A stretch of 64,000 bases of DNA from Icerya purchasi. Its lineage: Eukaryota > Arthropoda > Insecta > Hemiptera > Monophlebidae. The position numbers and the translations under genes were made by a program. The stretch covers positions 278,705,258 through 278,769,257 of the forward strand of contig CM077116.1 of the NCBI GenBank assembly GCA_039619475.1, given 5' to 3'. Below the pieces are notes generated by a model that was not told the DNA's origin, did no database searches, and saw only the letters and a list, made by a program, of their open reading frames with translations. Shown piece after piece: positions 12,865-24,971 of this stretch. Every line of letters starts with the position of its first letter. The stretch's first letter is position 1.

Positions 12865-13300
12865 TCTGGGAAACACTGCTATATGGGGTGGAAAACATGG
12901 ACCCTCACAGCAGCCGCATCAAAGAAAATTGCAGCGCTCGAAATGTGGGTGTATAGACGATTGTTGAAAGCCAATTGGACGGACAAAATAAGTAATAAGA
13001 AGGTGCTATAACGCTTGCAGAAAGAATACGAACTACTAATGATTAATAAAAAAAAAACTAAAATAATGTACTTGGGACATATTATGAGGGGAAAAAAATA
13101 CGAAATACTCCAGCTGATACTTCAAAGAAAAATAGAAGGCAAACGGCGACGCGCTAGACCAAGGACATACGGAATATAAAATTCTGAACGGGAATTAATG
13201 AAATGAGAAAGCTGAGGGATATGGCTAGAAATCGAAACATGTATAACCGTTTGGTCGTCGACGCCGTCCGCTTAACATGGCAAAGGAAGAAAAAGATCAA
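12865..13300 (+). mobile_element. LINE reverse transcriptase C-terminal relic
   Basis: Decayed relative of the element at 28500-29320. Frames contain ETLLYGVE, an AALEMWVYRRLLK-like block, then YLGHIMRGKKYEILQLILQ and a basic GKRRRARPRT block. These match SILLYGIET, AVEMWIHRRMLK, YFGHIIRGEKYQLLQLILQ and GKRGRGRRKT in the other copy. Several frameshifts; only the thumb and C-terminal part is present. Confidence 0.65.
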
Positions 13301-15277
13301 AATGATCCCCCAAGTGTTGGCACACTTATCGGGCTACTGTACCCTGTCAGAAAATAGCACCCAGGACTGATAGACGGTTGTTTTTTGTTTTTTTTTTTTT
13401 CGTTTTGGTAGTATTACAATATCAACTGGTTTTGTAGTTGTACAACAGGCTACCGCGGCATAGTTGGCTAGGCAGTGTTGTTTCGTTCGGGTAGAACATC
13501 CTGCTGCTGCACAATGCAACTTCCGTAAATTTTTCACTTGTACTAGGTTAATGTCCATAGTTCGTCTCCCCTCTAAAAACATAGTTGCTCGTCCTACTTT
13601 ACGAGAATTTACTATTCCATTTTTTAAATTTTATTTGCTATTTAAGTTAGTGACCAAGGAAGTTAACATTAATTATTTGAAACTTAAGGATCGGCCTGGA
13701 TACGTACTGAAAATTGAAATTAATAACGCCGTTCGAATAATAAAGTTTACTACGTAGGAATTGAAAACCAAAAAACGTATAGCAGATGCGGGCAAGAAAC
13801 AGAAATATTTACCGATAAAAAGGAAAATTAAAAACGTAGACAGAAATAGCGAAAATATTACACGACACCTATTAATGCAATGAAGAGAGTAGTGCATAGT
13901 AATGATCACATTATATAGATGTACGAATTAGTTCCCCTTTTCCTTGATTGTAATGAAATAAACGCAAGCGGGAAAAGCGATTAATTAGAAACATTAAAGG
14001 TAGTCCAACAAGATCGTTTTGCAATTACTTTTCCACAGCATTGTATTTTGAAAATGCCCGTTGGAACGATATGTACGCGTTTTTAATTCAATTTGTAGAG
14101 CAAGGAACACTGAAGAGTTGGGTTTTTTTTTTTGAAATTCTAATATCACTAATTTGTATGAAACGAACTAGGATTAACTACGTAAATTGCGATTTTTAAT
14201 TTTTATCAACTTTCTTTTAAAACTGATGTTGACGGTCGTCGGAACCTAAATAGTTTCGTTTAGTTATCGAAAACGAGATAATTAAAATTTTTATCGCATT
14301 AATCGAACAAGCTGATTTTTTTTTCGTTGGTTTCCATTAGGTTGTATCCTTTTTTTTTTTTTTTTTTTTTTTTAATTTCTCCGCTGTTTGGTAAACATCA
14401 GGGCCGCAAAATTAGAATAAAATGTATCCTTTTCATTTTTATCTTCGATTTTCGTTAGTTCTCAATTTTTATTTCAGTATAAAATGTTCCTCATTATTGA
14501 TCCGCGATATTTTTCTTTTCCTCTACTAACGCCTTTCGTTTAGAACTAGCATGGTTGTTACAAATTAGTGAAATTTACGTATCGATAAATATAAAACATA
14601 ATATTTTATTCCATTTGAACTAAATTCTTACAGCGCAACGTAAAGGGATAATAGAACGGCTGGTGAGCCCTTATAGATTCTTATCCCAGTATAGGTAGAA
14701 CATATAAGATTACTCAATCATCTTTGCCCTCTTTTCCCCCCGGTTTGTCCACATCTCGTCTTTGATTCCGCCTGGCATAGTTAGTAGATTTGTTATAGTT
14801 ATTTGCAGGCTGCGCTCGGGTTATTCTAAAGTGCAGCGAAGCTTTTCTAAGACTTCCATACCGGAATTGCGATAATCATACGTTAGAGAAGATATTAATC
14901 ATTTGTTTTTAAGTAGAAAAAAAAAAAAAAAGAAAAAGAAAACCTAAATTCTCGATGAAACTGTCAAAATATCGCCAAATATTTAATAATCTCAAAAGTG
15001 ACGAACGTACGAAATTTAAAAAGAAAACGGTTTTTCTTTCTAACTAATAATTTACTGGAATATTTTTTTTCTTCATTCGAAATAAGAAATTAATAATTTC
15101 ATCGCTTAAATATATTTCGAACGAGGTCTTTCGGACTTTAGACCGATAGCAAACTTTAGTGATAAGCAATCATTTCGCTTTAATTTCCTCCTGTTAGGCT
15201 CTGCAAAAGAATAATTAATTCCCGTTCGCGAACAAAGAGACGTAAACATTTTCCACGGTCGTTAACAATTTAAATAT
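13301..15277. other. Intronic sequence with one small dispersed repeat
   Basis: About 13440-13545 resembles 54780-54870 (shared stretches such as tttcgttc-g-gtagaa and aaatttttcact). Otherwise AT-rich with poly(T) at 14350-14373 and poly(A) near 14919. ORFs at 13334-13582 (-) and 13464-13757 (+) have no recognisable domain. Confidence 0.4.
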
Positions 15278-15283
15278 ACTTAC

Positions 15284-15479
15284 TCTTTAATTCTCTTCCT
15301 TCGTTAGTGCAAGATCCTTCTTCCATCAGACATTTGATGTAGTTGGTTAGAATACGATCATTGTTCAACACTTTGTCCACATCGAAATTGTCATATCTGC
15401 TAGTGTATTTATCGTCAGCTGCCGTAACCAGTTGAACGATCAAGATACCGACCAGAGCAACAAAAATGAACGTCTTCAT
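15284..15479 (-). CDS. Chemosensory protein (CSP/OS-D family), exon 1 with signal peptide
   Basis: The first 65 codons plus one base of the CSP gene. Residues 1-20 are a signal peptide (MKTFIFVALVGILIVQLVTA, with cleavage likely after TA or TAA), so the product is secreted. The mature start DDKYTSRYDNFDVD, then NNDRILTNYIKCL (Cys50) and EEGSCTNEGRELK (Cys57), are classic CSP sequence. The donor GTAAGT begins at 15283, so the exon ends one base after the Lys65 codon, the usual CSP intron position and phase. Reading past the donor gives only a few extra residues before a stop. Exon 2 at 798-997 restores Lys66 and supplies Cys76 and Cys79. The ATG is the only in-frame start giving a signal peptide. 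Known family role: soluble carriers of small hydrophobic molecules; which ligand or tissue is unknown here. Confidence 0.95.
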
Positions 15480-15627
15480 GTTGTTAAGAATTTTATACGA
15501 ATTTGATCAATGAATTAAAAGCACAAACACGCGGCGCTGATACAGGCCTTCTTCTGCAGTTGGTTGATAGTGCACGGCGATAAAATCGTCGACGCCGTTG
15601 AACAGTATCGGGCTGTAGTCGATAGTC

Positions 15628-15664
15628 GGATGAAATCTCGTATCGCTCGTCAACCTTATTTATA
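15628..15664 (-). promoter_or_regulatory. CSP core promoter: TATA box and initiator-like site
   Basis: On the minus strand TATAAATA lies at 15664-15657, and TTTCATCC (close to the arthropod initiator TCAKTY) places the A at 15631, 26-33 bases downstream of the TATA. This gives a 5' UTR of about 152 bases before the ATG at 15479. The site is inferred from spacing and consensus only. Confidence 0.55.
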
Positions 15665-16372
15665 ACTTTCCCACTCTGTCGACGGTTCGGGGTATAACAG
15701 ACCCCATATAGTGTGTACAGTTTGAGAAGCTGTCGGTTTCGTTGATGGGACGAGGTCGTTGCTATTACGTATTACCTCGTCATCTGGTAAGACATGTTAA
15801 TTAGAACTGCAAAAGCAGATATTCACTTGGCCATGTATAAACGCTGAGCGTCACATACAAGCAACATCATCTCTCGCAGCTCCGTCGTTATTTGTTATTT
15901 TACGCGTACTCGTTTAATCTGGTTCTGAGATCTTCTAATTTTCTGTTTTCGGTGTATACATATATTGATATGAATTATTTTCATCCGCTAATTTAACACC
16001 TACTTAATGACCGCAATTAAAATTAACGTCGCTTTTGCATCGCGCTACGATATTCAGACGTGACAATATCATTAGTATTCAAAACAACCAGCCGGTATTT
16101 CTCCCAGAACCGAGTAGCATATAATTGAATAAATTCATAACTGAACGAAAATTTGCATCCATCGTTTTAAATGGTTCCATGTGAAAATCTTAGAAATGTA
16201 TTGTAAAAAGCGAACGATAAATATTTATTAAAATTACCGCATTCTAAATGAATCGGTAACAGAATAAGTATCCGAAAATGTTTAATTTAAAAAAAGTAAA
16301 AACACGTAAGGCATCGAAAAAGAGTCGAAATTTAATTTAAAAATTAAGCGGATAAAGAAAAAAAGAAACAAA
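15665..16372. other. Upstream region of the CSP gene
   Basis: Presumed upstream regulatory sequence of the CSP gene, GC-richer near 15540-15780 and AT-rich beyond. I cannot name individual factor sites. Confidence 0.35.
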
Positions 16373-16805
16373 ACAGTACGTTAACCGAATACTAATGGCG
16401 TTACAAATGAAACGTTTTATGGAATGTGATAAATTTTAAACGGGGAACGAAAAAAGTGCATTGAAGTAAAGAAAAATTTACTTAAAACTATAACAGAGAT
16501 GATTTATAATATCAATAACAACCTGCAGATAATCTCGAATTAAACACTACAGAAGTCGTGCATGTACTAATTACATACACACATGTAACAATATATGTAA
16601 CGATAAATATGCACATGCAAGACTTCTGTAGTGTTTAATTCGAGATTATCTGCAGGTTGTTATTGATATTATAAATCATCTCTGTTATAGTTTTAAGTAA
16701 ATTTTTCTTTACTTCAATGCACTTTTTTCGTTCCCCGTTTAAAATTTATCACATTCCATAAAACGTTTCACTTGTAACGCCATTAGTATTCGGTTAACGT
16801 ACTGT
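16373..16805. repeat. Near-perfect inverted repeat, 185-bp arms, 63-bp spacer
   Basis: Left arm 16373-16557 and right arm 16621-16805 are reverse complements with one mismatch that I can find (A at 16415 region versus G). Similarity continues outward into A/T-rich sequence to about 16358 and 16822. The spacer (16558-16620) holds short catgt/acatg repeats. There is no ORF. It could be a foldback transposon, a recent inverted duplication, or a hairpin RNA source. Confidence 0.9.
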
Positions 16806-16829
16806 TTTTTTGTTTTTTTCTTTTCTGGC

Positions 16830-17770
16830 CTCATTGACAATACCTAAAAATAAATAACACAAATTTCATCATCTTTATCCTCAAACTTTTATTTGAATAA
16901 TTGACTCACGACGACTATAATAAGATACAAATACTTCAAATCTGAATGAATTTAAGTACCCTGAAAAAACAACATCCAAGCAAGGGCCATATCGCGTTGT
17001 TTTTATCCAGAATTTATATTTATTTCCCCTTTTTCGATTCGTTTTTATTAAAAATGAAAACGATAGTCTCTCCCGCGACTATTTTAACTTCGCCGTCACT
17101 CTTGTTAATGTTTCTTTGTTGATTAGTTTTTTGCGTTGAATATATAAGAAGGTTCTCTACGAAACACAAACTTCTCCTGACGATTTACCCCTAATAAAAC
17201 TACAATCTTAGTCTCTGTTCGTCTTCTTCAATTTTTGCCATTTACTTTTCTAGGCATAACAACAAATTGTTCCTTGTTTCTCTTTTCGATTTTTCTGATT
17301 ACTTTAATCCTACTAAATGTCTTTCTTTACCGGTCTGTTCTAAATCTGTACCTTAATATGTCACCGGAATAGAATTTTTCAATACTTTAGGTTCTCTCTT
17401 TCATACATACACCGCTATCTACACATACATACACCACTATCTACAATTGACGGCTGTAAATAACCAAATCGAGTTGATTCTCCCTTTTTGTGCCCTTCCT
17501 TCAATTAAATTCTGAGTCTTTTAAACTTCCTTCCTTTTGCTAAATTTTCTATGCGGAATCTATGGCTATTCTACGTCTTGTTTCATCTCTGGTTTTCCAT
17601 AAAGCGTAATCTCGACTTCTCAAAGTGTTCTGCGAGCTAACACATGTTCTCTTCCGGTTATGTAATAATTCTCATACGCTCCCTCATCCATAATCTTTTC
17701 CTTCTTCACACGATCGAGATCGATCTTATGTGCATTCCGGGTCATTTAGGCATTTAAAATAATGGGATAT
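16830..17770. other. Non-coding, partly C/T-rich
   Basis: 17200-17700 is C/T-rich on the plus strand like the I-like LINE remnants in this window, but I could not identify a conserved motif. No gene seen. Confidence 0.4.
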
Positions 17771-17771
17771 A

Positions 17772-19113
17772 GGAGGCACGTTCAAAAAGTAAGGTTCTCA
17801 TCCCTGTAAACCGATAGGAATAAAGTTACGGGAGTGAGCGTGATCTCATTTTGTAGCTGCAACATTCAAGTTTAAACTAGTGTCTAGACCGCAATGCTGT
17901 ATGTGTTTTTTCGTTTTCGAGTTACCTACATTAATCATGAGTGAAATTCTGAAAGTTGCCGCCGACTACGAGGTGAGCTCAGTTATTATTCGTTTTTTAA
18001 ACCACATAGAAAAAATTTCACCAATTTCAATCGACAAATAGTGGAAGTTTATGCTCCCCTGTGATGAGTGTTTAATATGTTCGTAAATGGTGCCGTGAAT
18101 TCCGAGGAAGTAGAACGAATATAGAGAACGAGTAATGGAGCGACAGACCACCTGTAATCTCAGACGAACTGGTGTGGAAAATCGTAGCAATTCTGCGATC
18201 CGTTCGCCGCCAAATCATTTCTGATCTTCTTAACCATTTAGCGAGTGTGTCACCAGGTACCATGCATTTCATCGTGCGTGAAAGATTAAATTTTAGGAAA
18301 CTTTGTGCAAGATGAGTTCCAAAAGTGCTCACGGAGTAGCATAAAGCACAACGAATGGGCAGCTCTCTCGAAATTTTGCAACATTTTCATGAAGAAGGCA
18401 ACGCGAATTTCTCGACAAAATCGTCACAGTTGATGCAACCTGGGTATTTCGCGGCACACTAGAAACAAAAAGAATGAGTATGCAATGGGGAAACACACCA
18501 ATTCGCCCGGTGTTGTGAAGGCAAAACAAACGCTAATTCGGAAGAAGCTTATGGCGACGGTCTTCTAGGATTCCGAAGGCGTTATTATTTTGGTTGAATT
18601 CATGGAACCCGAAACCACTGTCAATGGAAAAAGGTATCGTCAGACATTAACCCAACCTTCGTCGGGCAATCCAAAACAAAAGACGTGGAAGACTGATCCA
18701 AGGCATCGAGTTACTTCATGACAACGCTTGTCCTCACACTGCTCGAGAAACCTGTGACTTCATCGCTCAGTTTGGCTGGAATACTTTACCACACCCAGCC
18801 AACAGTCCGAACCTAGCACCTAGCGATTACCATTTGTTGCCAAAGCTCAAAAAAGACATTGCAGAAAAAAAATTCGAGACCGACGAGGATTGGAAAAATT
18901 TCGTTCTTACCTGGTTACAAAATTTGGCGACAAGTTTTTACGAGGAAGGTATTAATATGTTAATTTCTCGACCCGACAAATGCTTAAATTTGAAAGGTGA
19001 ATAAAAGTAAATTAACAGAATGCTGAATTCAATTCCGATATCCGTTTTTTTTTTCTAGCTTTATTAGTTTCAAAAATAAAAAATAGCGAACCTTACTTTT
19101 TGAACGTCCCTCG
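17772..19113 (+). mobile_element. mariner-family transposon with both inverted ends
   Basis: A 1342-bp element flanked by TA on both sides (17770-17771 and 19114-19115). The terminal inverted repeats are about 26 bp (17772-17797 and 19088-19113). They share the core ACGTTCAAAAAGTAAGGTTC, with outer ends GGAGGC on the left and CGAGGG on the right. Length, TA target and transposase motifs all fit mariner. I do not assign a subfamily. Confidence 0.92.
17937..19005 (+). pseudogene. mariner transposase, frame-broken
   Basis: Begins MSEILKVAADYEVSSVIIRFL at 17937 and would end LNLKGE at 19003-19005. The frame is broken many times. The catalytic blocks can be read in pieces: VTVDATWVFRG then ETKRMSMQWG (usual VTGDETW and ETKRQSMQW), MATVF-DSEGVI, ELLHDNACPHTARET, and HPANSPNLAPSDYHLLPKLK. 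The three catalytic aspartates (VDATW, HDNA, SDYH) are still encoded, the last two in the D34D arrangement. Stops and frameshifts prevent a functional protein. Confidence 0.88.
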
Positions 19114-19189
19114 TAGTGGCAGATATTCATTAGCCGTTCTTCTGTCCCCAAGTTGCAGATTTTGGACCCATTTTAAGTTCATAATTCTT

Positions 19190-19710
19190 CTTTCCTTAAA
19201 TGATTCATCGTAGACTACGGTTCAACTCCTATTCTTCTTTATTTTCTAATCCTTCCCCTTCTTTTACGTCTCTATTCAGCCGTCTCTTTCCCCCCATTCA
19301 TGGTTTTCTGGATGCCTACTCTATCTTTAACGCTCTACAATCTCGATTATTCGATTTAATCATAGTCCCCTCTCTGCAACATTTTCTCGGTTTTCATCTG
19401 CTTCTACTTTATTTAGTCCTTTTCATTCTCCTTTCATAGACATTGCTCGTGATTCTGATGTTCTATTTGAATGTTCGACTTTTTCTGCTGAGTCTTTCTA
19501 CTCTTCCCTACTAAAACTCGGTATCCCTATTTCCCTTGTATCGATACTTATATTCTTTCATTTCCTTCTACTTCTGCTATTCCTGCCCTCGAATTATTTT
19601 TATTCCCTGTATCTTTAAATGTTTAAAAAGGAGAACTTTTTTTTCTGCTTCTTTCGATTTCTTGGGATAATGTCCTCGTTTGTAAATCCATATATGTAAT
19701 TTAAAAAAAA
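19190..19710 (+). mobile_element. I-like LINE 3' end with poly(A), decayed
   Basis: Pyrimidine-rich sequence ending in poly(A) at 19700-19718. The segment RDSDVLFECSTFSAES matches the zinc-knuckle tail of ORF2 at 24790-24840 (DADHIFFECASLSSER). LLKLGIPISLVS follows as LLSLNIPTSYC does there. It starts about 80 bp after the mariner end. 5'-truncated and frameshifted. Confidence 0.65.
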
Positions 19711-19719
19711 AAAAAAAAA

Positions 19720-20677
19720 GAAAAATGTTTTGTATAATACTATGCACTCAAATTCTTAATTTTTAATTATTTCCGACTATTTGATTAACATTAATTTTGA
19801 AATATATAAATTCCACTCATGGCCCGAAAAAAATCACTTTGAAATCAGTTATTTTATATGTCTTATCTGCTGTGCGCGACTTAATCAGCGAATTTTTCGA
19901 CGTTGCGTATATATTTTTCACATTTTTAGAATATCGTTTTTGCATATATTTTGCACACTAGAGTCTTTTAACGACAGGTAATAAGAAAATCTTGTTATGC
20001 ATTCTGTAACATTCTTGCAACGCGCTTATAAGATATATTTGTCTGCAAAGAAACTGAAACTGACTCTTCTAGAAGAATTATAAAAGGCTATCGGGGGTCT
20101 AGGGGGTTTTGATGAGGTCCGAAGGATCGAGCTTATCTATTTATATATTCATATAAACAATTGTAGTTTTAAGAATTTAAGTTTTAGTTAAATATCGTTT
20201 CATTCATTGCGTATTGCTTTGCTGACCGTGCAATTATTTTTTCGTCATGTAAAATATTTTTCAGTTTTTTCAGCGTCTTCCGTTAATACACTTAAGGAAA
20301 GAGCCTTTTCACGTTAATTTACTTATTCTATTTCAATGAGCCGATAATAAAAATAATCTAATTATGTATTAACATCAATAAAAAATAAAGTCGTTGATTT
20401 GCCTTCACTTTTTGTATTAATGAATTTTATTATACGGTCTTAAATGTATCAGTTTTATTTATTTTTTCCGAATTTATGCGTAATGCTTAGACAATATTTT
20501 TTTCAATTATAGCGAAAATTAAGGCGAAAAGAAGGGAAGAACGCATTAATAAAACATTCAAAAAAAAAAAAAAAAATACCAACTTCAAGATTTATTATAA
20601 AAATTTAATAAAAACGTACTAAAAAGAAAAAAATAATTACTCCCGATAAGAAAATGCATATCAAAGTTAGAAGTGGT
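19720..20677. other. AT-rich, no gene seen
   Basis: Short ORFs only. Poly(A) near 20561-20577. Nothing recognisable. Confidence 0.45.
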
Positions 20678-20854
20678 ATTATCGTAATTCTTATACAACA
20701 CTGATATCTTAATTAGAGTAGATGCGGAAATCAAAAATTACAATATCTAGGAACAATTTAATGAATATTTAACGCAGTTTTTAATTATTATTGTAATACG
20801 AAATTAGTGCCTACTCTAATAAAAGTATCAGTGTTGTATAAGAATTACGATAAT
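20678..20854. repeat. Foldback repeat, 44-bp arms
   Basis: Left arm 20678-20721 and right arm 20811-20854 are inverted copies differing at about three positions; the outer 29 bases are identical (starting ATTATCGTAATTCTTATAC). The loop is 89 bp, AT-rich. Probably a MITE or foldback element. The outer part shares GTAATTCTTA with the ends of the 183-bp MITE at 10028. Confidence 0.8.
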
Positions 20855-23237
20855 ATCTACTTAAAGTTTTATCACTCTGAAATATATATTTTATCGAAAA
20901 AAAAATACAATTTCTTTATTATTTCCACGAAAAAACATCACCTCTTTCAAAGCAACATTTCCATGGTAATTTGGCAAGTTGATGGAATTTTAAGTCAATC
21001 GCCTCTGGGTTATACTAATAAGAAATTATCTCTAAAGGGACCACATTTTTTCACGTTTTTTGACGAATACTCAGTTTATATTCACCGATTTTCATCAGTA
21101 GTCACATATGGTGTACTTTCTAATGGACAAAAAATCTGTAAAATCGGTCCACATGAATATAAGTTATATGCGAATTAAAAAAAACAAAAAAAAAACGTAA
21201 AAAACGAATTCTTCTTTTTTGAAATTGATAAAAATTTAATTTCGCGACTGTTTTTTTTTTTGAGGGGTTACCCGCTGAAGTGCTTAATTCAGCACTATTT
21301 AGAATTAACATTAGAGCAATATCGATCATGCCCCTTTTCAGCGGGCTATATTCACAATCAATGAAACTTTTGAAGGTTACATTCAAAACGTTTAAAACCG
21401 ATCGATGATAATCTGAATGACCAACGACAACTCACGATCGTAATATTCTCCTTATTGAGTACAACGTTCCATTGATAATGATGATTTCCATTAAGATTAA
21501 TGCGATTTTATCGTTGGCGAATTAGAAGTTAATCGAGGACAGACAATAGATCACGAATAAAATAACGGATGAGTAAAATACTTGTAAGCGACATAAACGC
21601 GGCACTCAGTTGGAGTTTCAACAGCAGTGTCTACGTCATTTGCGGGTATCATAAACAGATTATACAATTACTCTTCTACATCTATTTGTTGTTCACGCAT
21701 TCATTTTACATTTTTTTTTCTTTCTGTTATTAAAATCTACGTGGTGCCGTTTATAGTATACACCGTCTTACACACATTTCTGCGCATTTTCAAATTTTTT
21801 ACGTAAAACACCTTTATTCAATTTTTTTACCTAACTCTGTTATTTTATAAAATGAAAGTTCAAGGTTAAACTGAAAAATTTTTGTAAGTAGGCGTATTAT
21901 AAACGAAATATCCTCACACAATTTTAAGGTGTAAAGTACGATCAAATTTGCAAAAATTCCGACTTTCTTAAAGTCGGAGTCTAGAAAAATTCTTCAACAT
22001 CTAGGTGATACAAATAATTTGTTCTTTTGGTGCTTCAAGGATCAATATTACGTGCAGGTATAGAAACATACACAAGCTGAAAAACTGACAGATTAATGTA
22101 ATATTTCTCCAAATATTTTCACCTATTTTACACTTACAAATTCATAATTCCTGATAACTTATCCAAATTTACGATTAAATTTGAAAACTCTGAATGTCAA
22201 TAGATCGCGCACCAAACTAACTAGAAGACTGTATTTTTTCATTGGTTTGGTCACAATCTCTATTCAAATATATTCATTCTGTCGCTTTGCGATAGAAGTA
22301 TGTGCAGTGTGCTAGAACACATTGGTGAAATATGGATATTGCACCGTTGCGAAAGATGACGGGAAATCGTGCCCATAAAAGGATACTATAGGAACAACTT
22401 CTGAATAGCAGAAAAAAAAAAGCAGAAGCTCATTTAAAAAGGAAATGCAAAGAGCAATCAGTTGCCAGTTTACATTTTTTAAACTCCGTTCTGTTTCATG
22501 CATCAGTTTCACGTTTTTTTTTTTTCTTTTCTTATTGAACGCCTATTACGCGATTAAGTAAAAATAAATAAAAATATGAAATAGCGAGAAAGTAAGTGTG
22601 CAGTTACAAAATAGAACCAGTTGCTGGCTAGTGGGTAATGGGCTACCTTGTATCAACCCAGAAAGGGATGCGCGCGATCATAAATCAGGGCATAAACTAA
22701 ACAACGGTCAATTTTTAGGCTGTGCTAAATATAAAAAGCTGTAATAAATTAAATAAAAGAATTTCACCAAATCAAATTTTGATCCCGGAGTCTAACCGCG
22801 GTTTGAAAGTTTAATAAAAAAAAAAAAAAATTGATGTTTTTTATATAAAGCAATAAAATTAATTTGTAAGAAAAAACGAAAAAATAATTACCCGCTGACT
22901 GGTCAAACTTTTGATACTTAAAACTGATCCGTGACAAAAAGTAAAGTACGCGAGAGCCGCTATTTCGATTGTGAAAAGCAAAAAAGTAATGTCAGAAAAA
23001 TTACATTTCTACTCGGGCGTAATTGTTTAAAGAGCGGTATTTCGAAAGTTGGAATTCCACTGCCGAACATTAAAAGTAAACGAAGCCAAATAGAAAAAAA
23101 AAATTATATAACTATATAAATATATATTTCTTATCACAACCCTGTTTTTCCGCAAATTGCAGAGAAATTATCCGCGCTCCAAACTTATTCACTGATCCGT
23201 TGCCAAAATTTTAATCGTGTATAAGTATTATACTCCT
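20855..23237. other. AT-rich, no gene seen
   Basis: An ORF at 20807-21178 (+, 123 codons) overlaps the foldback arm and shows no recognised domain. I do not support it as a gene. Small hairpin near 21957-21980 (ccgactttc / gaaagtcgg type). Poly(T) near 22515-22525. Confidence 0.4.
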
Positions 23238-24971
23238 TTATACAGCTGCTTCTAATATCCCAGAAGCTCGTCACAAGATGCAGGAGTCCTTACGTATTCT
23301 GGAAAGTTCCTTATCAGAAATCCATCTTATGATTGCTCCTTTAAAATCCTCATGTACTATTTTTACTTACCGCCCCTACAATCCAACATTAATCAACGTA
23401 TCGATCAATAACCTGCGTCTACCCTTTGTTACCTCCTTCCGATATTTAGGGATCTATCTCAATAGTCGCCTATCCTTCTCAGAACATATAAATTATCTTC
23501 ATTCATCTACACTAAAACGATTAAATATCTTAAAGGCCTTGTCGTCTTCCAATTCGGGCGGAGATTCTGTAGTACTCTTCATACTCTATAAATCTATTAT
23601 CCGTTCTAAGTTTGATTACGGTAGTTTTCTTTACAGCAACGCATCCCAGTCTCTTCTCTCCAAACTGAACACGGTCCAGAATGCAGCCCTCCGCTTATGT
23701 CTTGGTGTTTTAAATTCCAGCTCTATTCCGGCGATCCTGGCTGAGTCTAATGTTCCTCCCCTCTCCCTTCATAGATACTATCTTGCCTACCGGTTCTTCA
23801 TTAAGCGCCTTCCTATCTCCTCAAATAATCTTAATTATTCGTACTATTCCCTACTACAGGATTGGCGTTTTGCCTCTACACTTCCAGGTTTCCGCTCGTC
23901 TATTTAAGTTTGCTCCTTTTGTTATTTCTTTTGATAAACTCCCATATTTTCACTTCAATTTTTTTGTCCTTATTCATCATCCGACTCTGTTCTCCTTGCC
24001 TCCTGGTTTAAAGTCTCTTCCCCCCTCATCATCTATTAACGAATTTAACCAGTTAGTAACATCGGCGTTCCCCGACCATATACTCGTCTATACTGATGGA
24101 TCTAAAATGGCTCACGGGGTGGGTGCATCGATCTTCATTCCTGCGCTTAACCACTCACATGTATTTAAATTACCATCATTCTGCTCTATTTACTAGGCCG
24201 ACTCGTTTGTAATTCTACGCGCCATTGAATTCACTAGTTCTCTTACTGTCCAAACAAATTTTCTTTTGATATCTGACTTCAGAAGCGTTCTTGATTGTAT
24301 TTCCTCTCCTTATATTCATACTTCTTCGGACCCAGTAATTTTACATATTCGATCCTTAATTTCTGTCCTCTCTCGCTCACGTTCATTGCATATAAGATTC
24401 CTATGGGTCCCCAGCCATGCTGGGATTCATGGTAATGAGAAGGCTGACTACCTTGCTCGTTCGGCTTTGGTTTCCGGGCGTCTTGTCCGACGATTTCCCT
24501 CCTCCAAATTGCTAACTATAGCAAAAAAAATTCAATTTGAAAATTGGAAATCTTTGTATGGTCCTTCCTTTACAAATCCGCGGTCCTTATATTTGTCTAT
24601 TCAATCGTTTCCACCCTCACAACCTTGGTTCCTAGACTTCCCACACCTTCGTCGTTCTACTATGTATATTCTCTCTTTGTCGCCTTCGCTTTGGTCACAG
24701 CTGTCTTCCTGCTTCTCTCTATCGGTTTTCTATTACTTCCCTTCCCCTCTGTCCATTATGTGTAGATAACACACTCGATTGTGACGCTGATCACATTTTC
24801 TTTGAGTGTGCATCTTTGTCTTCCGAAAGATTGGTACTATACTCAGATCTACTATCCCTTAATATCCCCACGTCGTACTGTGCTTTCTTTATTCTCGCCT
24901 TTCCCTCACTGTCTGTTGTCCCTGCTGTTGCTAAATTCTTGTCTTTAATCCGCGATCGTATAAACATTTAA
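23238..24971 (+). pseudogene. LINE ORF2 C-terminal half: RT thumb, RNase H, zinc-knuckle tail
   Basis: The first frame (to about 23907) reads FRYLGIYLNSRLSFSEHI and then LYKSIIRSKFDYGSFLYS, the post-catalytic part of non-LTR reverse transcriptases; the FADD box is not present. A second frame carries RNase H: HILVYTDGSKM (first Asp, about 24080), a stop within the next block (about 24194), ISDFRSVLDCI (about 24270) and WVPSHAGIHGNEKADYLAR (about 24405). The end is CDADHIFFECASL and stops at 24969-24971. RNase H with this order points to the I group. At least two frameshifts and one stop make it inactive. Confidence 0.85.

Larger units (their letters stand above)
998..15283 (-). other. Intron of the chemosensory protein gene (about 14.3 kb)
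   Basis: The donor is GTAAGT (15283-15278 read on minus) and the acceptor is TTTCAG. The intron sits one base after a lysine codon, the position at which most insect CSP genes carry their single intron. It contains LINE tails, two MITE types, a (TA)n run, a TTATTATTG-type array and many poly(T)/poly(A) runs. The inserts lie in both orientations. The alternative is that the two exons belong to neighbouring tandem CSP genes, but I found no other CSP exon between them. Confidence 0.8.

Noticed and set aside
20807..21178. 123-codon plus-strand ORF
   Set aside because: Its start lies in a foldback arm and the protein is Lys/Tyr/Ile-rich as expected from AT-rich DNA; no domain seen.
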